DNA from: Acidobacteriota bacterium
GTDB taxonomy: Bacteria; Acidobacteriota; Terriglobia; Terriglobales; Acidobacteriaceae
Length of the DNA stretch: 13,667 nucleotides
Assembly: GCA_021851465.1 (NCBI GenBank)
Contig: JAJZDL010000056.1
Span: 1 to 13,667, forward strand
Direction: 5' to 3'
Below the pieces are notes generated by a model, which saw only the letters and a list, made by a program, of their open reading frames with translations, did not search any database and was not told the DNA's origin. The number at the start of each line of letters is the position of its first letter. Within the stretch, counting starts at the first letter, position 1. The position numbers and the translations under genes are program-made. Shown one piece after another: positions 1-8,535 of the stretch.

Positions 1-1349
1 GAACTGCGTCGCCGCCGTCGAGTAGGCGACGGTCACGTTGTCGCCGTTGAGCAGTCCGCCGACCGTCCCGGTGAATGTTGGATTGGGCGTGCCGTACGGG
101 CGCGTGGCATTATTCACCGTGACCGTCAACGGGACTGTGGCCGGCGTGATGCTCAGAGTGCCGGGGACTACGGAGACGCTGTAACTGCCGATGTTGGGGC
201 CGGTGACGGTCGCGGTGATGGGGTAGTTGCCGACGGGGGATGCAGGCGTCGCCGTCGTCGAGTAGGTGACGGTAAAGGTGTCGCCGTTGACCGCGCCGGA
301 GATCGTGCTGGTGAAGGCCGGGTTGGCCGTGCCGTACGGACGGCTGGCGTTATTCACCGTGACCACCAGCGGCGCCGTGGGCGTCACAGCCAGGGTGCCG
401 GGAACAACCGAGACGTTGTAGCTGCCGATGTTGGGGCCGGTGACGGTCGCGGTGATGGGGTAGTTGCCGACCGGGGATGCAGGCGTCGCCGTCGTCGAGT
501 AGGTGACGGTGAAGGTGTCGCCGTTCAGCGCGCCGGAGACGGTGCTGGTGAAGGCTGGGTTGGCCGCTCCATAAGGCCGCGAGGCATTATTGACCGTGAC
601 CACCAGCGATGTTGTCGCGCGCGTGATCGTCAGCGTGCCGGGCACCACGGTGATGACGTAGTTTGCAGCGTCCGGGCCGGAGACGGTGGCCGTGATGGGG
701 TAGGTGCCGGCGGGCGAGGACAGAGTCGCCGTCGTCGAGTAGGTGACGGTCACGTTGTCGCCGTTGAGCAGGCCGGTGACGGTGCCGGTGAATGTGGGAT
801 TGGGCTGGCCGTACGGTCGCGTGGCGTTATTCACCGTGACCAGCAGGCCGTTGCCGCCGCCCGTGCCCGCGGGAACGATGGTGAGCGTGCCGGGGACCAC
901 GGTGATGACGTAATTGGCGGCGGCCGGGCCGGAGACGGTGGCCGTGATCGGGTAGGTGCCGACGGGCGAGAACTGCGTCGCCGTGGTCGAGTAGGTGATG
1001 GTGAAGGTGTCGCCGTTGACCGCGCCGGTGACGCTGCCAGTGAAGGTGGGATTGGGCTGCCCGTACTGGCGTGAGGCGTTATTGACCGTGACCGTGAGGC
1101 CGCCGCTGCCGCCCGTGCCCGCCGGGACGATGGTGAGCGTGCCGACGTTGTAGGTCACCGAGTAGTTGCTCAGGCTGGCCGAACCCACCGGCGTCAGCGT
1201 CGCGCTGATGGGATAGTTGCCGACGGGCGAGAACTGCGTGGCTGTGGTCGAGTAGGTGACGTTGAAGACGTCTCCGTTGACCTCGCCCGTGACGGTACCG
1301 GTGAACGTGGGATTGGGCTGCCCGTACTGGCGCGTGAAGCTGTTCGGCG
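1..1349 (-). repeat. Tandem MBG-like repeat array inside the giant CDS
   Basis: Five full units and one partial unit, each about 79-87 codons, encode the pattern TVNNAxRPYGxxNPxFTG, then NGDxxxVTYSTTAT, then SPVGxYPITATVxGP, then VVPGTLxI. The 'ttattcaccgtgac' landmark recurs at about 110, 350, 587, 827 and 1079, with a diverged copy near 1340, so spacing is 237-262 nt. The three left-hand spacings are 237-240 nt. Copies at about 182-330 and 419-567 are nearly identical in DNA, which suggests recent duplication or conversion. The first unit (about 1100-1349) is the most diverged. The repeats are protein-coding, not CRISPR, and resemble MBG (mostly beta, Ig-fold) domains of bacterial surface proteins. 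Confidence 0.9.
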
Positions 1350-4300
1350 TCACCGTCAAGGGGGCCGGAGTGATGCTCAGCGGGGTCGTGCCGTTCGCGG
1401 AGTTGTAGTTCGAGTTGCCCGAGGTATAGGTGAAGTCCACCGTGTAGACACCGACACCCAGGCCGCTCTCCGGCGCGTTGCAGACCACCGTGCCCGAAAA
1501 CGGCCCGGAGACGGTGCAGAGCGTCTTGACGCCGACGGTGAAGGCAATCGCACCGGTGGGGTCGATGTCGGGAGGGTTGGCGATGTTGAGCGTCAACGAC
1601 TCGGTAAACGGCTGGCCGTAGACCTCGGTCTCCGAGAGCAGGGTGTAAAGAAGGTTTGCGGTGGCATAGCCGTATTCATTGTTGAAAAAGACGGTCTGCG
1701 GCGTGTTGTAGGAGTTCGTGGGCAGGTTCGACTGGCCTGGAACCGGGCCTGCGACCGTGGGCGTGAAGGTGTATCCGATGTCGCATACGCCACCTGCGCC
1801 CATGATGCCGGCGTTCAGCGTGCATGTGGTCGCGGTGGCCAGGACCGCGTAGTGCGGGTCGGTGGTGGTGAACGGGAGGGCAAACGCGAGGTTGGCGTTG
1901 CCGGCGTTGGCCAGGTACTGCAGGATGGGGCCCGCTGTGTTGCCGATGAGCACGTTGCCGAAGCTGATGGTGCTGGTGACCGGGTAGCTCACCTCGCGCA
2001 GCGCGTTGTTGCCGCTGTCGATGACGAAGAGGTCGCTCGACCCATCCAGCGCGACGGCCAGCGGCGCGTCGATTGTGGCCGCGATGCTGGGGCCGCCGTC
2101 GCCGGTATATCCGGCGGTGCCGGTGCCGATCACGGGCAGGATGTCGATCCCGCTGCTGATGGTGGAGAAGACCGCGTAGACGACGTTGGCGGCCTCGTCT
2201 GAGACATAGATGTCGCCCGCCGCGTCGATGGCGAGGCCGTCGGGCTTCACCAGGCCGGTGTCGATGGCAAGGCTGCTGTTGGTGGTGGTCGTTGTGCCGT
2301 TGCCCGCGACGATGTCGATGATGCCCGCGCTATCGATGGTGTAGACGTAGTGCGCTCCGGCATCGGCGATGGAGACCGTTCCGTTGGGGCCAAGCGCAAC
2401 GGCGGTGGGATCGACGAAGAGGGCGTTGACGGCCAGCACTCCATTGGCATTGGGAGTGGCCCCGTTGCCCGCGATGACGCTGCGCGTGCCGCCCGCGTAG
2501 ATCTCGATGACGTTGTGCAGCGAGCCTGCCTGCGCGACGAAGAGGTCGCCGAATCCGTCGATCGCCATCGAGGTGACATCGGCCAGGCCGGAGGCATAGG
2601 TGTTGTCGACCGAGCCATCCGCGCCGAAGCGGATGATGTTCCCTGTGGTCTGCTCGAAGACGAAGATATTGCCCGCGCCATCGACCGCCAGAGCGGTGGG
2701 CTGAACGAGCCCCGCGCCCTGGGCCACAACGATCCGCGGGCCGCCGCCGCCCGCCGGATAGAAGAGCACATCGGCGGTGGTCGATCCGTTGCCCTGCTCC
2801 AGAACGTAGGTGTCGCCCGCCGAATCCGTCGAGACGGCGACTGCGGTGTGCAGCCCGGTGGCGCGCGAGGAGGCCACGCCCGGAACCAACAGGCTCAACG
2901 GCCCAATGCCGATCCCTCCCAGCTCCACGCTGATGAGCTGGCCGCTGATCGAGTCCTTCAGTTGCAGCGCGGAGTAGCGGAAGCCGGGGCGGGTGGGAGA
3001 GAAGCTGAGCACCACCTGGCAGGTGGCGACGGCGGGGGTCAGGGGCCCGCTGCATGAGGTGGAGACGATGTTGAAGTCCGGCCCGGCGGTGAGCGTGAGA
3101 TTGACCGTGGCGTTAATGTTGAAGAGGACGATCTGGGTCGGGCTGGTCTGCCCCACATTGGTATTGGGGAAGTACAGGTTGGTGGCCATCCTGCGCACCA
3201 CGTTGTTCTGTGAGTCGGCCAGATAGATGTTGCCGCCGGTGTCGGTCGTCACGCCCAGCGGCTGGTTGAGGGGGACGAGCAGGGCGCTTTGGCCATCCTG
3301 CGACACGTTATAGGGGCCGGAGGCGCCGCTGGGAAGCCCCGCAACCAGGCTGAGCGAGTTGGTGCCGGAGTTGTAGCTCACCACATTGTTCTGCGGCGGA
3401 TTCGACCCCGTCTCCGAGATGAACAACGAGGCGTTGGACGAGAAGGCCAGCCCGTAGGGGTTGTTCAGGGCCGTGGACGCGCTGCCGGAGTGGTCGTTGG
3501 TGCATTGCCCGACCACCGTCTGCTGGGTGGTCATTCCCACTATCTCGCGCACGCAGTCGTTGTTTGAATCGGCGATGAAGAGGTTGCCGTTCTTGTCGAA
3601 GACAAGGCCCGCGGGCCGATCCAGCGCAATCGTTCCTGCGATCCCGGCGCAGAGCGTGTTGGCTGCATTGGGCGACAGCTCGCCCGCAACGGCGCAGATG
3701 GTCGTCGCGGGATCGGTGGCCCGGTGGCGCACCACCTGATAGACCGGGTTGGCCGTCAGCGAGTCCACGATCGAGATGTAGAGGTTGGAGCTGCTGTCCA
3801 CAGCCAGGCCGTCCGGCACCGGCGTCACCGAACTGGTGTTGACAAAGGTGCAGGTGCCCGCCACTGTGGTGAGAGCGGGGTTGGCGAAGCTATCCACTAC
3901 GCCGCTGGCCAGGCTGCGCACGCAGTTGTGCTGGCTGTCCGCGATGTACAGCGTGTTGGAACTGTCGATGGCGAGGCCGGTGGGCGCCAGCAGGCCCTGA
4001 ACGGCGGTTGGCGCGGGGTTGCTCGCGGTATTGCAGGTATCGCTTGGGTTGCCGCTGACCCGCAGTCCGGCCACCGTGGAGACGGTCCCGTTGGGGGCCA
4101 CCTTGCGCACGCAGTTGTTCAACGTGTCGGAGATGTAGAGGTTTCCCAGCGAGTCGAAGACAACATAGGACGGCACGTTCAGATCGGTGGCCGTCGCAAC
4201 CCCTGAATCGCCGTTGAAGAGGTTCGATCCGGTGCTGCCGCCGGCGTAGCGCGCAGTCGTATCGAGGAGCGAGGCAAACTGGCCGCGCGCGCTGGACGGC

Positions 4301-4371
4301 GCAAGGCAGGCGAGCGCAGCCAGGATGACGACGGTAACAACTCGAGGAGCTCGCAGACGGGAGCTGTTCAT
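1..4371 (-). CDS. Giant secreted NHL-propeller / MBG-repeat protein, C-terminus cut by window edge
   Basis: The frame is open for 1457 codons from ATG at 4371 to the window edge. GGAG (complement of 4380-4383) lies 8 nt before the ATG. Residues 1-30 form a Sec-type signal peptide: basic start (MNSSRLRAPR), hydrophobic core, then ARGQ. Residues about 60-395 carry at least six NHL-type units (pattern GLAxDxxGNLYIADxxNxxVR). An ASH-like beta domain follows near 397-477 (LYFPNTNVG start). A second propeller-like block spans about 480-783, a second ASH-like stretch (ISFGNVLIGN) about 796-877, and an Ig-like domain about 907-1002. MBG-like tandem repeats run from about 1007 to the edge. No catalytic motif is seen. 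Such proteins are extracellular and often predicted to be adhesive or scaffold-like; function here is unknown. Several YGQPNPTFTG repeats show it is not a genuine enzyme. The missing C-terminus could hold a sorting signal or more repeats. Confidence 0.93.
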   Translation of the reverse strand, partial: MNSSRLRAPRVVTVVILAALACLAPSSARGQFASLLDTTARYAGGSTGSNLFNGDSGVATATDLNVPSYVVFDSLGNLYISDTLNNCVRKVAPNGTVSTVAGLRVSGNPSDTCNTASNPAPTAVQGLLAPTGLAIDSSNTLYIADSQHNCVRSLASGVVDSFANPALTTVAGTCTFVNTSSVTPVPDGLAVDSSSNLYISIVDSLTANPVYQVVRHRATDPATTICAVAGELSPNAANTLCAGIAGTIALDRPAGLVFDKNGNLFIADSNNDCVREIVGMTTQQTVVGQCTNDHSGSASTALNNPYGLAFSSNASLFISETGSNPPQNNVVSYNSGTNSLSLVAGLPSGASGPYNVSQDGQSALLVPLNQPLGVTTDTGGNIYLADSQNNVVRRMATNLYFPNTNVGQTSPTQIVLFNINATVNLTLTAGPDFNIVSTSCSGPLTPAVATCQVVLSFSPTRPGFRYSALQLKDSISGQLISVELGGIGIGPLSLLVPGVASSRATGLHTAVAVSTDSAGDTYVLEQGNGSTTADVLFYPAGGGGPRIVVAQGAGLVQPTALAVDGAGNIFVFEQTTGNIIRFGADGSVDNTYASGLADVTSMAIDGFGDLFVAQAGSLHNVIEIYAGGTRSVIAGNGATPNANGVLAVNALFVDPTAVALGPNGTVSIADAGAHYVYTIDSAGIIDIVAGNGTTTTTNSSLAIDTGLVKPDGLAIDAAGDIYVSDEAANVVYAVFSTISSGIDILPVIGTGTAGYTGDGGPSIAATIDAPLAVALDGSSDLFVIDSGNNALREVSYPVTSTISFGNVLIGNTAGPILQYLANAGNANLAFALPFTTTDPHYAVLATATTCTLNAGIMGAGGVCDIGYTFTPTVAGPVPGQSNLPTNSYNTPQTVFFNNEYGYATANLLYTLLSETEVYGQPFTESLTLNIANPPDIDPTGAIAFTVGVKTLCTVSGPFSGTVVCNAPESGLGVGVYTVDFTYTSGNSNYNSANGTTPLSITPAPLTVTPNSFTRQYGQPNPTFTGTVTGEVNGDVFNVTYSTTATQFSPVGNYPISATLTPVGSASLSNYSVTYNVGTLTIVPAGTGGSGGLTVTVNNASRQYGQPNPTFTGSVTGAVNGDTFTITYSTTATQFSPVGTYPITATVSGPAAANYVITVVPGTLTIVPAGTGGGNGLLVTVNNATRPYGQPNPTFTGTVTGLLNGDNVTVTYSTTATLSSPAGTYPITATVSGPDAANYVITVVPGTLTITRATTSLVVTVNNASRPYGAANPAFTSTVSGALNGDTFTVTYSTTATPASPVGNYPITATVTGPNIGSYNVSVVPGTLAVTPTAPLVVTVNNASRPYGTANPAFTSTISGAVNGDTFTVTYSTTATPASPVGNYPITATVTGPNIGSYSVSVVPGTLSITPATVPLTVTVNNATRPYGTPNPTFTGTVGGLLNGDNVTVAYSTAATQF

Positions 4372-4915
4372 TTAAAGGACTCCAGAGGCTCGATGAACTC
4401 CAGAAACTTATCGCCAGTCAAGTCATACTCTGCGAGATCGATCTTGGACTGAATAGAGAAATAGGGACTACTTCGCGTATTCTCAACCATATAGGACGGT
4501 GCCTGATAATAAAATAAGAAAATTTTTAGAGAGGGTTATTCTTTGGAGTCGTAACAGTTTGTGCAATATGCACTTCATGCTTATTTTTGCTCGATAAACG
4601 CACGGCTTTCGATCTTCAAAGGCGAGCAGAGAATGTCGCCCGCGCACTGGGAATGCGCTTCTCTACCCCGGACAGGGAGCAATATCCGCACCGAATACGC
4701 AAGGCGCTCTTCTCGAAAGTTCAGTTCGAGCGTCGTTTGGAGGAGGCCGACATCTGTGTCGTTCCGCCGGCGTTCGACCTTTGATTGCGCGACCGTTTTG
4801 CAGTCTTTATCCAGGTTCTCAGGCCCCAGAGGCGGTTGCCCCTGAGCCGGACGCCGCAAAACGGTAGACTGGAGAGGCCGTTCCGGGCAATGGACGCGGC
4901 CTCTCAGTGGTTCCT
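4372..4915. other. Long divergent intergenic region
   Basis: This 544-nt gap separates the minus-strand giant gene from the plus-strand TPR gene, so both promoters should lie here. Positions 4490-4560 are markedly AT-rich against a GC-rich background. On the minus strand there is a TTGAGA with a 17-nt spacer to TATTTC (a weak promoter for the giant gene, complement of about 4459-4487). GTGCA-ATA-TGCAC at 4561-4573 is a short dyad. A TTG-started frame of 65 codons at 4587-4784 (ending in EADICVVPPAFDL) has a protein-like composition but no ribosome binding site and no ATG; it may be a gene remnant. CTCAGG 4818-4823 pairs with CCTGAG 4841-4846. No convincing promoter for the TPR gene was found. 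Confidence 0.6.
4872..4905 (+). promoter_or_regulatory. 9-bp inverted repeat just upstream of the TPR gene
   Basis: GAGAGGCCG at 4872-4880 is the exact reverse complement of CGGCCTCTC at 4897-4905, with a 16-nt loop. The stem ends 10 nt before the preferred ATG at 4916. The only Shine-Dalgarno-like run nearby, GGAGAGG at 4871-4877, lies in the 5' arm and is 38 nt from that ATG. The hairpin could affect translation start or act as an operator; neither is shown. There is no T-run, so a terminator is unlikely. Confidence 0.45.
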
Positions 4916-6145
4916 ATGCCAGCAGAAACCGACGCACAATCGATTGCACGGCGCAGGCTTGTTCTCCGCGACTCGCTGCTTCTTGTCAGCCTGGTTCTGG
5001 CGACGGCCGTGCTATTTACGATTACGCTGTTCCTGTTTCGCAGCTTCAGTGCCCATCGTGCGGGCCTGGCGCGTCGCTGGTCGGCGCGCGGGCGGGAGTC
5101 GTTGCAGGCGGGCCGGCCCGAGGAGGCCATCGCGGCGCTACAGACCGCGCTCTCCTACGCGCCGGGGACGCCAGCCTACGAAGAGCTGCTGGCGCAGGCA
5201 CTGGGCGCGGCGGGCCGCACCGAGGAGAGTTACAACTACTTCATGGGCCTGTGGGCCGCCGAGCCGGGGAGCGGCACCATCAACCTGCAACTCGCCCGCC
5301 TGGCGGCGCGGCGCAACGACCGATCGGCAGCGGTGAACTTCTACCGCGCCTCGATCTACGGCACATGGGAGGGCGACGGAGTGGCCCGGCGTGCCGCGGT
5401 GCGGCTGGAACTCGCCCGCTATCTGATCGCAGCCGGCGACCCCGCGGCCGCTCGCATGGAGCTTCTGATCGCGGGCGGCAATGCACCGGAAACCTACGCA
5501 CGCGACATGGCCCTGGGCGACCTGTTGCAGCAGGCAGACGATCCCGCCGATGCGCGCAGCTACTATCGGAAGGCCGCCGCGGCACGCCCCGGGGACGCCG
5601 CTCCAATCGAGGCCGAGGGACGGACAGCCTACCAGACCGGAGACTATGAGAGCGCGTACCGTCTTCTTGCGCGCGCCCTGGCCGAGCGCGCGGCCCGCCA
5701 TGCGACCGCTCCGCAGGACGCCGACGACAGCAGAATGATGGGCCAAGCAGCGCGCATTCTGGAGCTGGACCCACTGCCCAAACTGCCTGCGAACCAGCGC
5801 GTCGCGCGCATCCTCGCCGCGCGGACGATTGCCCGGAGGCGCCTGAACGCCTGCTCCGCGCAGCTCGGCGGAGGCCCCGCAGCACCGCAGGACCTACAGT
5901 CGCTGGCCACGCGCTGGGCTGGGCCCGATGGAACCTCGCGCGCCGCAACCCTGCTGAACGACCCCGCCCGCCAGAGTACGGCCCTGCAGTTGGCCTACGA
6001 CACAGAGATTGAGGCATCCAAGCTATGCGGCGCGCCCACCGGCGACGACGCTCTGCTGCTGCGGATGGCAGTCTCTTCCATTGCAATGTCTCCCTTGGAG
6101 GGTGCCCGTGCAGAGCAGGCCGCGGCCCCACACGATTGGCGATAG
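4916..6145 (+). CDS. Membrane-anchored TPR-repeat protein
   Basis: A 409-residue protein. The N-terminus is short and basic (ARRRLVLRD), followed by one hydrophobic helix at about residues 20-42, so it is probably a type II inner-membrane protein with the bulk outside the cytoplasm. TPR-like helix pairs run from about 52 to 258, for example AGRPEEAIAALQTALSYAPG (65-84), and repeats near 122-150, 158-187, 194-226 and 228-258. The remaining 150 residues are helical and alanine-rich, with two Cys (313, 371). ATG 4916 is preferred over GTG 4907 three codons earlier; neither has a good ribosome binding site. TPR proteins bind other proteins, but no partner is evident and no enzymatic domain is seen. 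The stop at 6143-6145 overlaps the ribosome binding site of the next small ORF, so co-transcription with the ClC gene is likely. Confidence 0.85.
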   Translation: MPAETDAQSIARRRLVLRDSLLLVSLVLATAVLFTITLFLFRSFSAHRAGLARRWSARGRESLQAGRPEEAIAALQTALSYAPGTPAYEELLAQALGAAGRTEESYNYFMGLWAAEPGSGTINLQLARLAARRNDRSAAVNFYRASIYGTWEGDGVARRAAVRLELARYLIAAGDPAAARMELLIAGGNAPETYARDMALGDLLQQADDPADARSYYRKAAAARPGDAAPIEAEGRTAYQTGDYESAYRLLARALAERAARHATAPQDADDSRMMGQAARILELDPLPKLPANQRVARILAARTIARRRLNACSAQLGGGPAAPQDLQSLATRWAGPDGTSRAATLLNDPARQSTALQLAYDTEIEASKLCGAPTGDDALLLRMAVSSIAMSPLEGARAEQAAAPHDWR

Positions 6146-6155
6146 AAGGTGCGCG

Positions 6156-6263
6156 ATGAGCCATAACACCACGGACAACAGGGCCATGCAGGCACGCGAA
6201 GGCTGCTGCGCACGGCGGCAGCGGAGACGATTGGCGCAGCAAAGCCCATGGCAGGCCTCATGA
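6156..6263 (+). CDS. Possible 35-residue leader ORF before the ClC gene
   Basis: ATG at 6156 follows AGAAGG (6144-6149) at 6 nt, a better ribosome binding site than either ClC start has. The product is basic (CCARRQRRRLAQQ) and resembles no family I know. Its TGA at 6261-6263 overlaps an internal ATG of the ClC gene at 6260 in an ATGA arrangement, which is typical of translational coupling. It may be a leader that delivers ribosomes to the ClC start, or chance. If ClC starts at 6248 instead, the two frames overlap by 16 nt. Confidence 0.3.
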   Translation: MSHNTTDNRAMQAREGCCARRQRRRLAQQSPWQAS

Positions 6264-8074
6264 ACAATCTCTCCTTCGATCCCGGGCCCGATCCCATCGC
6301 ACTGGACGCCTCTGCCGCGCTTCCGCCCCAGGTTGCCGCAGTGCGCGAGGAGCGGCTGCTGTTGCTGCTGTCGATCTTCATCGGGATCATCTCCGGCCTG
6401 CTGGTGGTCTCGTTTCGGATGGCCATCGACTGGCTGAACGTACTGCTACGCGGCTCGTCCCCGCAGCCGCACCAACTGCGCCTGATCGTCGTCCCCACCA
6501 TTGCGGGGCTGCTGATCGCGCTGCTGGTGCGCTACGCCTTCCCGGAGGCGAGCGGCAGCGGCATCAACCAGACCAAGGCCGCACTGTACATCCACAACGG
6601 CTACATCTCCATGCGCACGGTGGCGGGCAAGTTCCTGCTCTCCGCGCTGGCCATCGGCAGTGGATATTCTCTGGGGCCGGAAGACCCATCGCTGCAGATT
6701 GGCGCGGGCGTGGCTTCGACGATCGCGCGCCGCTTCGGCCTCTCTCGCGCTCGGCTGCGCGTCTTTGCGCCCATCGGCGCGGCTGCCGGGCTGGCCGCCG
6801 CCTTCAACGCTCCCATCTCCGCCATTCTCTTCGTCATCGAGGAGGTGATCGGCAACTGGAGCGCGGCCATTCTCGGCTCCATCGTCCTGTCGGCGATCTC
6901 CAGCGTCGTCGTGGCGCGCTGGTTCTGGGGCCCCGAGCCGATGTTCCGCATCCCCGCAGTCAACCTGGTGGACCCGCGCGAGCTGCTGGCCTATGCTGTG
7001 CTGGGCCTCGCCGGAGGCGTTGCCGCGCTGGCCTTCACCACGGCCCTCGGCTGGCTGCGGCCCCTGCTGCGCCGCCAGCCCGCTGCGTGGCGTGTGGCGC
7101 AGCCCGCGGCCGCCGGTTTCCTGGTCGGGTGCATTGGCTACCTCGGCCTGCCCCAGGTGATGGGCGCAGGATACGAGGTCATCGACCAGGCCATGCATGC
7201 GCAGTTTGCGTGGAAGATGCTTCTTCTGCTGGCCGTCTTCAAGATCGTCGCCACCACGCTCTCCTTCTCCAGCGGCACACCGGGCGGGATGTTTGCACCC
7301 ACGCTCTTTATCGGCGCCATGCTGGGCGCGTCGGTCGGCTCGCTCGAAAAGCTCCTGCTTCCCCACCTCACCGGCTCCATCGGCTCCTATGCGCTGGTGG
7401 GCATGGGCGTTCTGTTCGCCGCGTTTCTGCGCGCTCCGCTCACCTCCGTCTTCATGGTCCTGGAGGTCAGCGGAAACTACTCCATCGTGCTTCCGGTGAT
7501 CCTTGCGAACACCATCGCCTATCTTCTCTCGCGCTCGTTGCAGCCGGTGCCCATCTTCGAGATCCTCACCCAGCAGGAGGGCCTCGACCTGCCCTCGATG
7601 GAGGAGCAGCGCGAGGAGAGCGATCTGCACATCGAGGACGCGCTGCATCCCGTTGCCGTGCCCGTGCTGCAAGGCACGCAGACGCTGGCCGCCGCCGCAC
7701 GCGATCTCGCCGAACATGAAGAATTGAAGGACGCGCCCGCCGTCCTCGTGCGCTGCAGCGGCGGCCTCTGGTACGCCGCCACCGCAGCCGAGATCAAGCA
7801 ACTTCTCGATGGCCTCGCGCTCAGCGTCACCGCCGGCCCCGCCACGCAAGCCGATGACGCAGCGCCTGCGCCCTCCAGCAACTCCGATTCAACGCTCGAA
7901 GAATTGCTGGGCCCGCAGCGCACCCCACTGCTCTTCCCCGATCTTCCACTGGCCACTGTGCTGCCCCACTTCAACCGCTGGCCGCTGCTGCCCATCGCCA
8001 ACCGCGCGATACGCGGTGTCCTGGAAGGAACCGTTACGCTGGACCAGGTGCTTCAGCGCTACCAGCAGCACTGA
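6248..8074 (+). CDS. ClC-family chloride channel / H+-Cl- antiporter with C-terminal CBS-like region
   Basis: A 608-residue membrane protein. The hallmark ClC segments are in order: SGSGIN (102-107), GSGYSLGPEDPSLQIGAG (137-154) containing the gating Glu E145, the LFVIEEVIG segment (194-202) with the E198-E199 pair, and GTPGGMFAPTLFIGA (343-357). E199 matches the internal proton glutamate of the E. coli antiporter, so exchange rather than a pure channel is likely. Residues about 460-608 are soluble and CBS-like in pattern (DALHPVAVPV; later PLATVLPHF and LPIANRAIRGVLEGTVTLDQVL). CBS pairs often sense nucleotides or ionic strength. The usual GREGP is here GPEDP, and the Tyr of the central chloride site appears to be Phe (F437 in PIFEIL). 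The start is uncertain: ATG 6248, or ATG 6260 four codons later. Probable roles are acid tolerance or chloride balance. Confidence 0.93.
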   Translation: MAGLMNNLSFDPGPDPIALDASAALPPQVAAVREERLLLLLSIFIGIISGLLVVSFRMAIDWLNVLLRGSSPQPHQLRLIVVPTIAGLLIALLVRYAFPEASGSGINQTKAALYIHNGYISMRTVAGKFLLSALAIGSGYSLGPEDPSLQIGAGVASTIARRFGLSRARLRVFAPIGAAAGLAAAFNAPISAILFVIEEVIGNWSAAILGSIVLSAISSVVVARWFWGPEPMFRIPAVNLVDPRELLAYAVLGLAGGVAALAFTTALGWLRPLLRRQPAAWRVAQPAAAGFLVGCIGYLGLPQVMGAGYEVIDQAMHAQFAWKMLLLLAVFKIVATTLSFSSGTPGGMFAPTLFIGAMLGASVGSLEKLLLPHLTGSIGSYALVGMGVLFAAFLRAPLTSVFMVLEVSGNYSIVLPVILANTIAYLLSRSLQPVPIFEILTQQEGLDLPSMEEQREESDLHIEDALHPVAVPVLQGTQTLAAAARDLAEHEELKDAPAVLVRCSGGLWYAATAAEIKQLLDGLALSVTAGPATQADDAAPAPSSNSDSTLEELLGPQRTPLLFPDLPLATVLPHFNRWPLLPIANRAIRGVLEGTVTLDQVLQRYQQH

Positions 8075-8167
8075 GCCGCAGCGATCGTACGCACCGGAGA
8101 TGGCCTGCGCATCCAGTGCAGCCTGCACTCGCGGGTCTGGTGCCGTATCCTATCTTCGGAGAGACCC

Positions 8168-8407
8168 ATGGGCCGCAATCTCTACATCCTCGCCGCCTCG
8201 CTCACGCTCTTCGCTCTGATCTCCTGTGCGGTCGCAGCCAGCAACATCGCTCGACAACCCGGCTCGCCGGGCGATGCCTCGCTGTGGCGCACCATGGGCT
8301 TGGTGCTGTTTGTGCTGGCGCTGATCGCCGCGCTGGCGGGCGTGCTCTGCTCGCTCTTCGAGCAGGCACGCCGACGCAGCGAAGAGCAGCGCAATCGCAG
8401 GATCTGA
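8168..8407 (+). CDS. Small two-helix membrane protein
   Basis: A 79-residue protein with two hydrophobic helices, about residues 5-24 (LYILAASLTLFALISCAVAA) and about 44-65 (GLVLFVLALIAALAGVLCSL). A short polar loop separates them and the tail is charged (EQARRRSEEQRNRR). Both ends are probably cytoplasmic. GGAGAG at 8159-8164 gives a good ribosome binding site just before the ATG. It lies 93 nt after the ClC gene. That gap contains AGTGCA-GCC-TGCACT at 8115-8129 without a T-run, so the gene may be read from the ClC transcript or from its own promoter. No known family recognised. Confidence 0.72.
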   Translation: MGRNLYILAASLTLFALISCAVAASNIARQPGSPGDASLWRTMGLVLFVLALIAALAGVLCSLFEQARRRSEEQRNRRI

Positions 8408-8535
8408 ATCTCCCTTCGGGAATGCCTGCACAACCCCGCGCTTCGATAGGGCGGGATTTCAGCCCTGCCGAAAGTACCGGTCAATCAACCGGGCTCCTCC
8501 CCAGGAACAAGCCAGGCGGCGGATGCAGGCCTTGC
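8408..8535. terminator. Convergent intergenic hairpin cluster (likely transcript ends)
   Basis: The gap lies between convergent gene ends, the plus-strand gene stopping at 8407 and doxX at 8536. Three short stems are visible: TCCC-TTC-GGGA (8411-8421), CCCGC / GCGGG (8435-8439 with 8451-8455) and CCGGT / ACCGG (8477-8481 with 8488-8492). None has a proper T-run on either strand, so factor-independent termination is uncertain. Confidence 0.4.

Noticed and set aside
1..1349. Possible CRISPR or DNA-level satellite
   Set aside because: Period is about 240 nt, a multiple of 3, and encodes a conserved protein domain.
2350..3057. 235-codon plus-strand frame and overlapping minus frames in the giant gene
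   Set aside because: Gly/Arg/Asp-rich shadows; the continuous NHL-domain reading is the real frame.
5280..6242. 320-codon minus-strand frame across the TPR gene
   Set aside because: Arg-Pro-rich shadow of a GC-rich plus-strand gene; no start signal or domain.
6446..7849. 467-codon open frame on the minus strand within the ClC gene
   Set aside because: The plus frame has clear ClC motifs; the antisense frame is a by-product of high GC content, with a repetitive R/G/H/Q-rich composition and no recognised domain.
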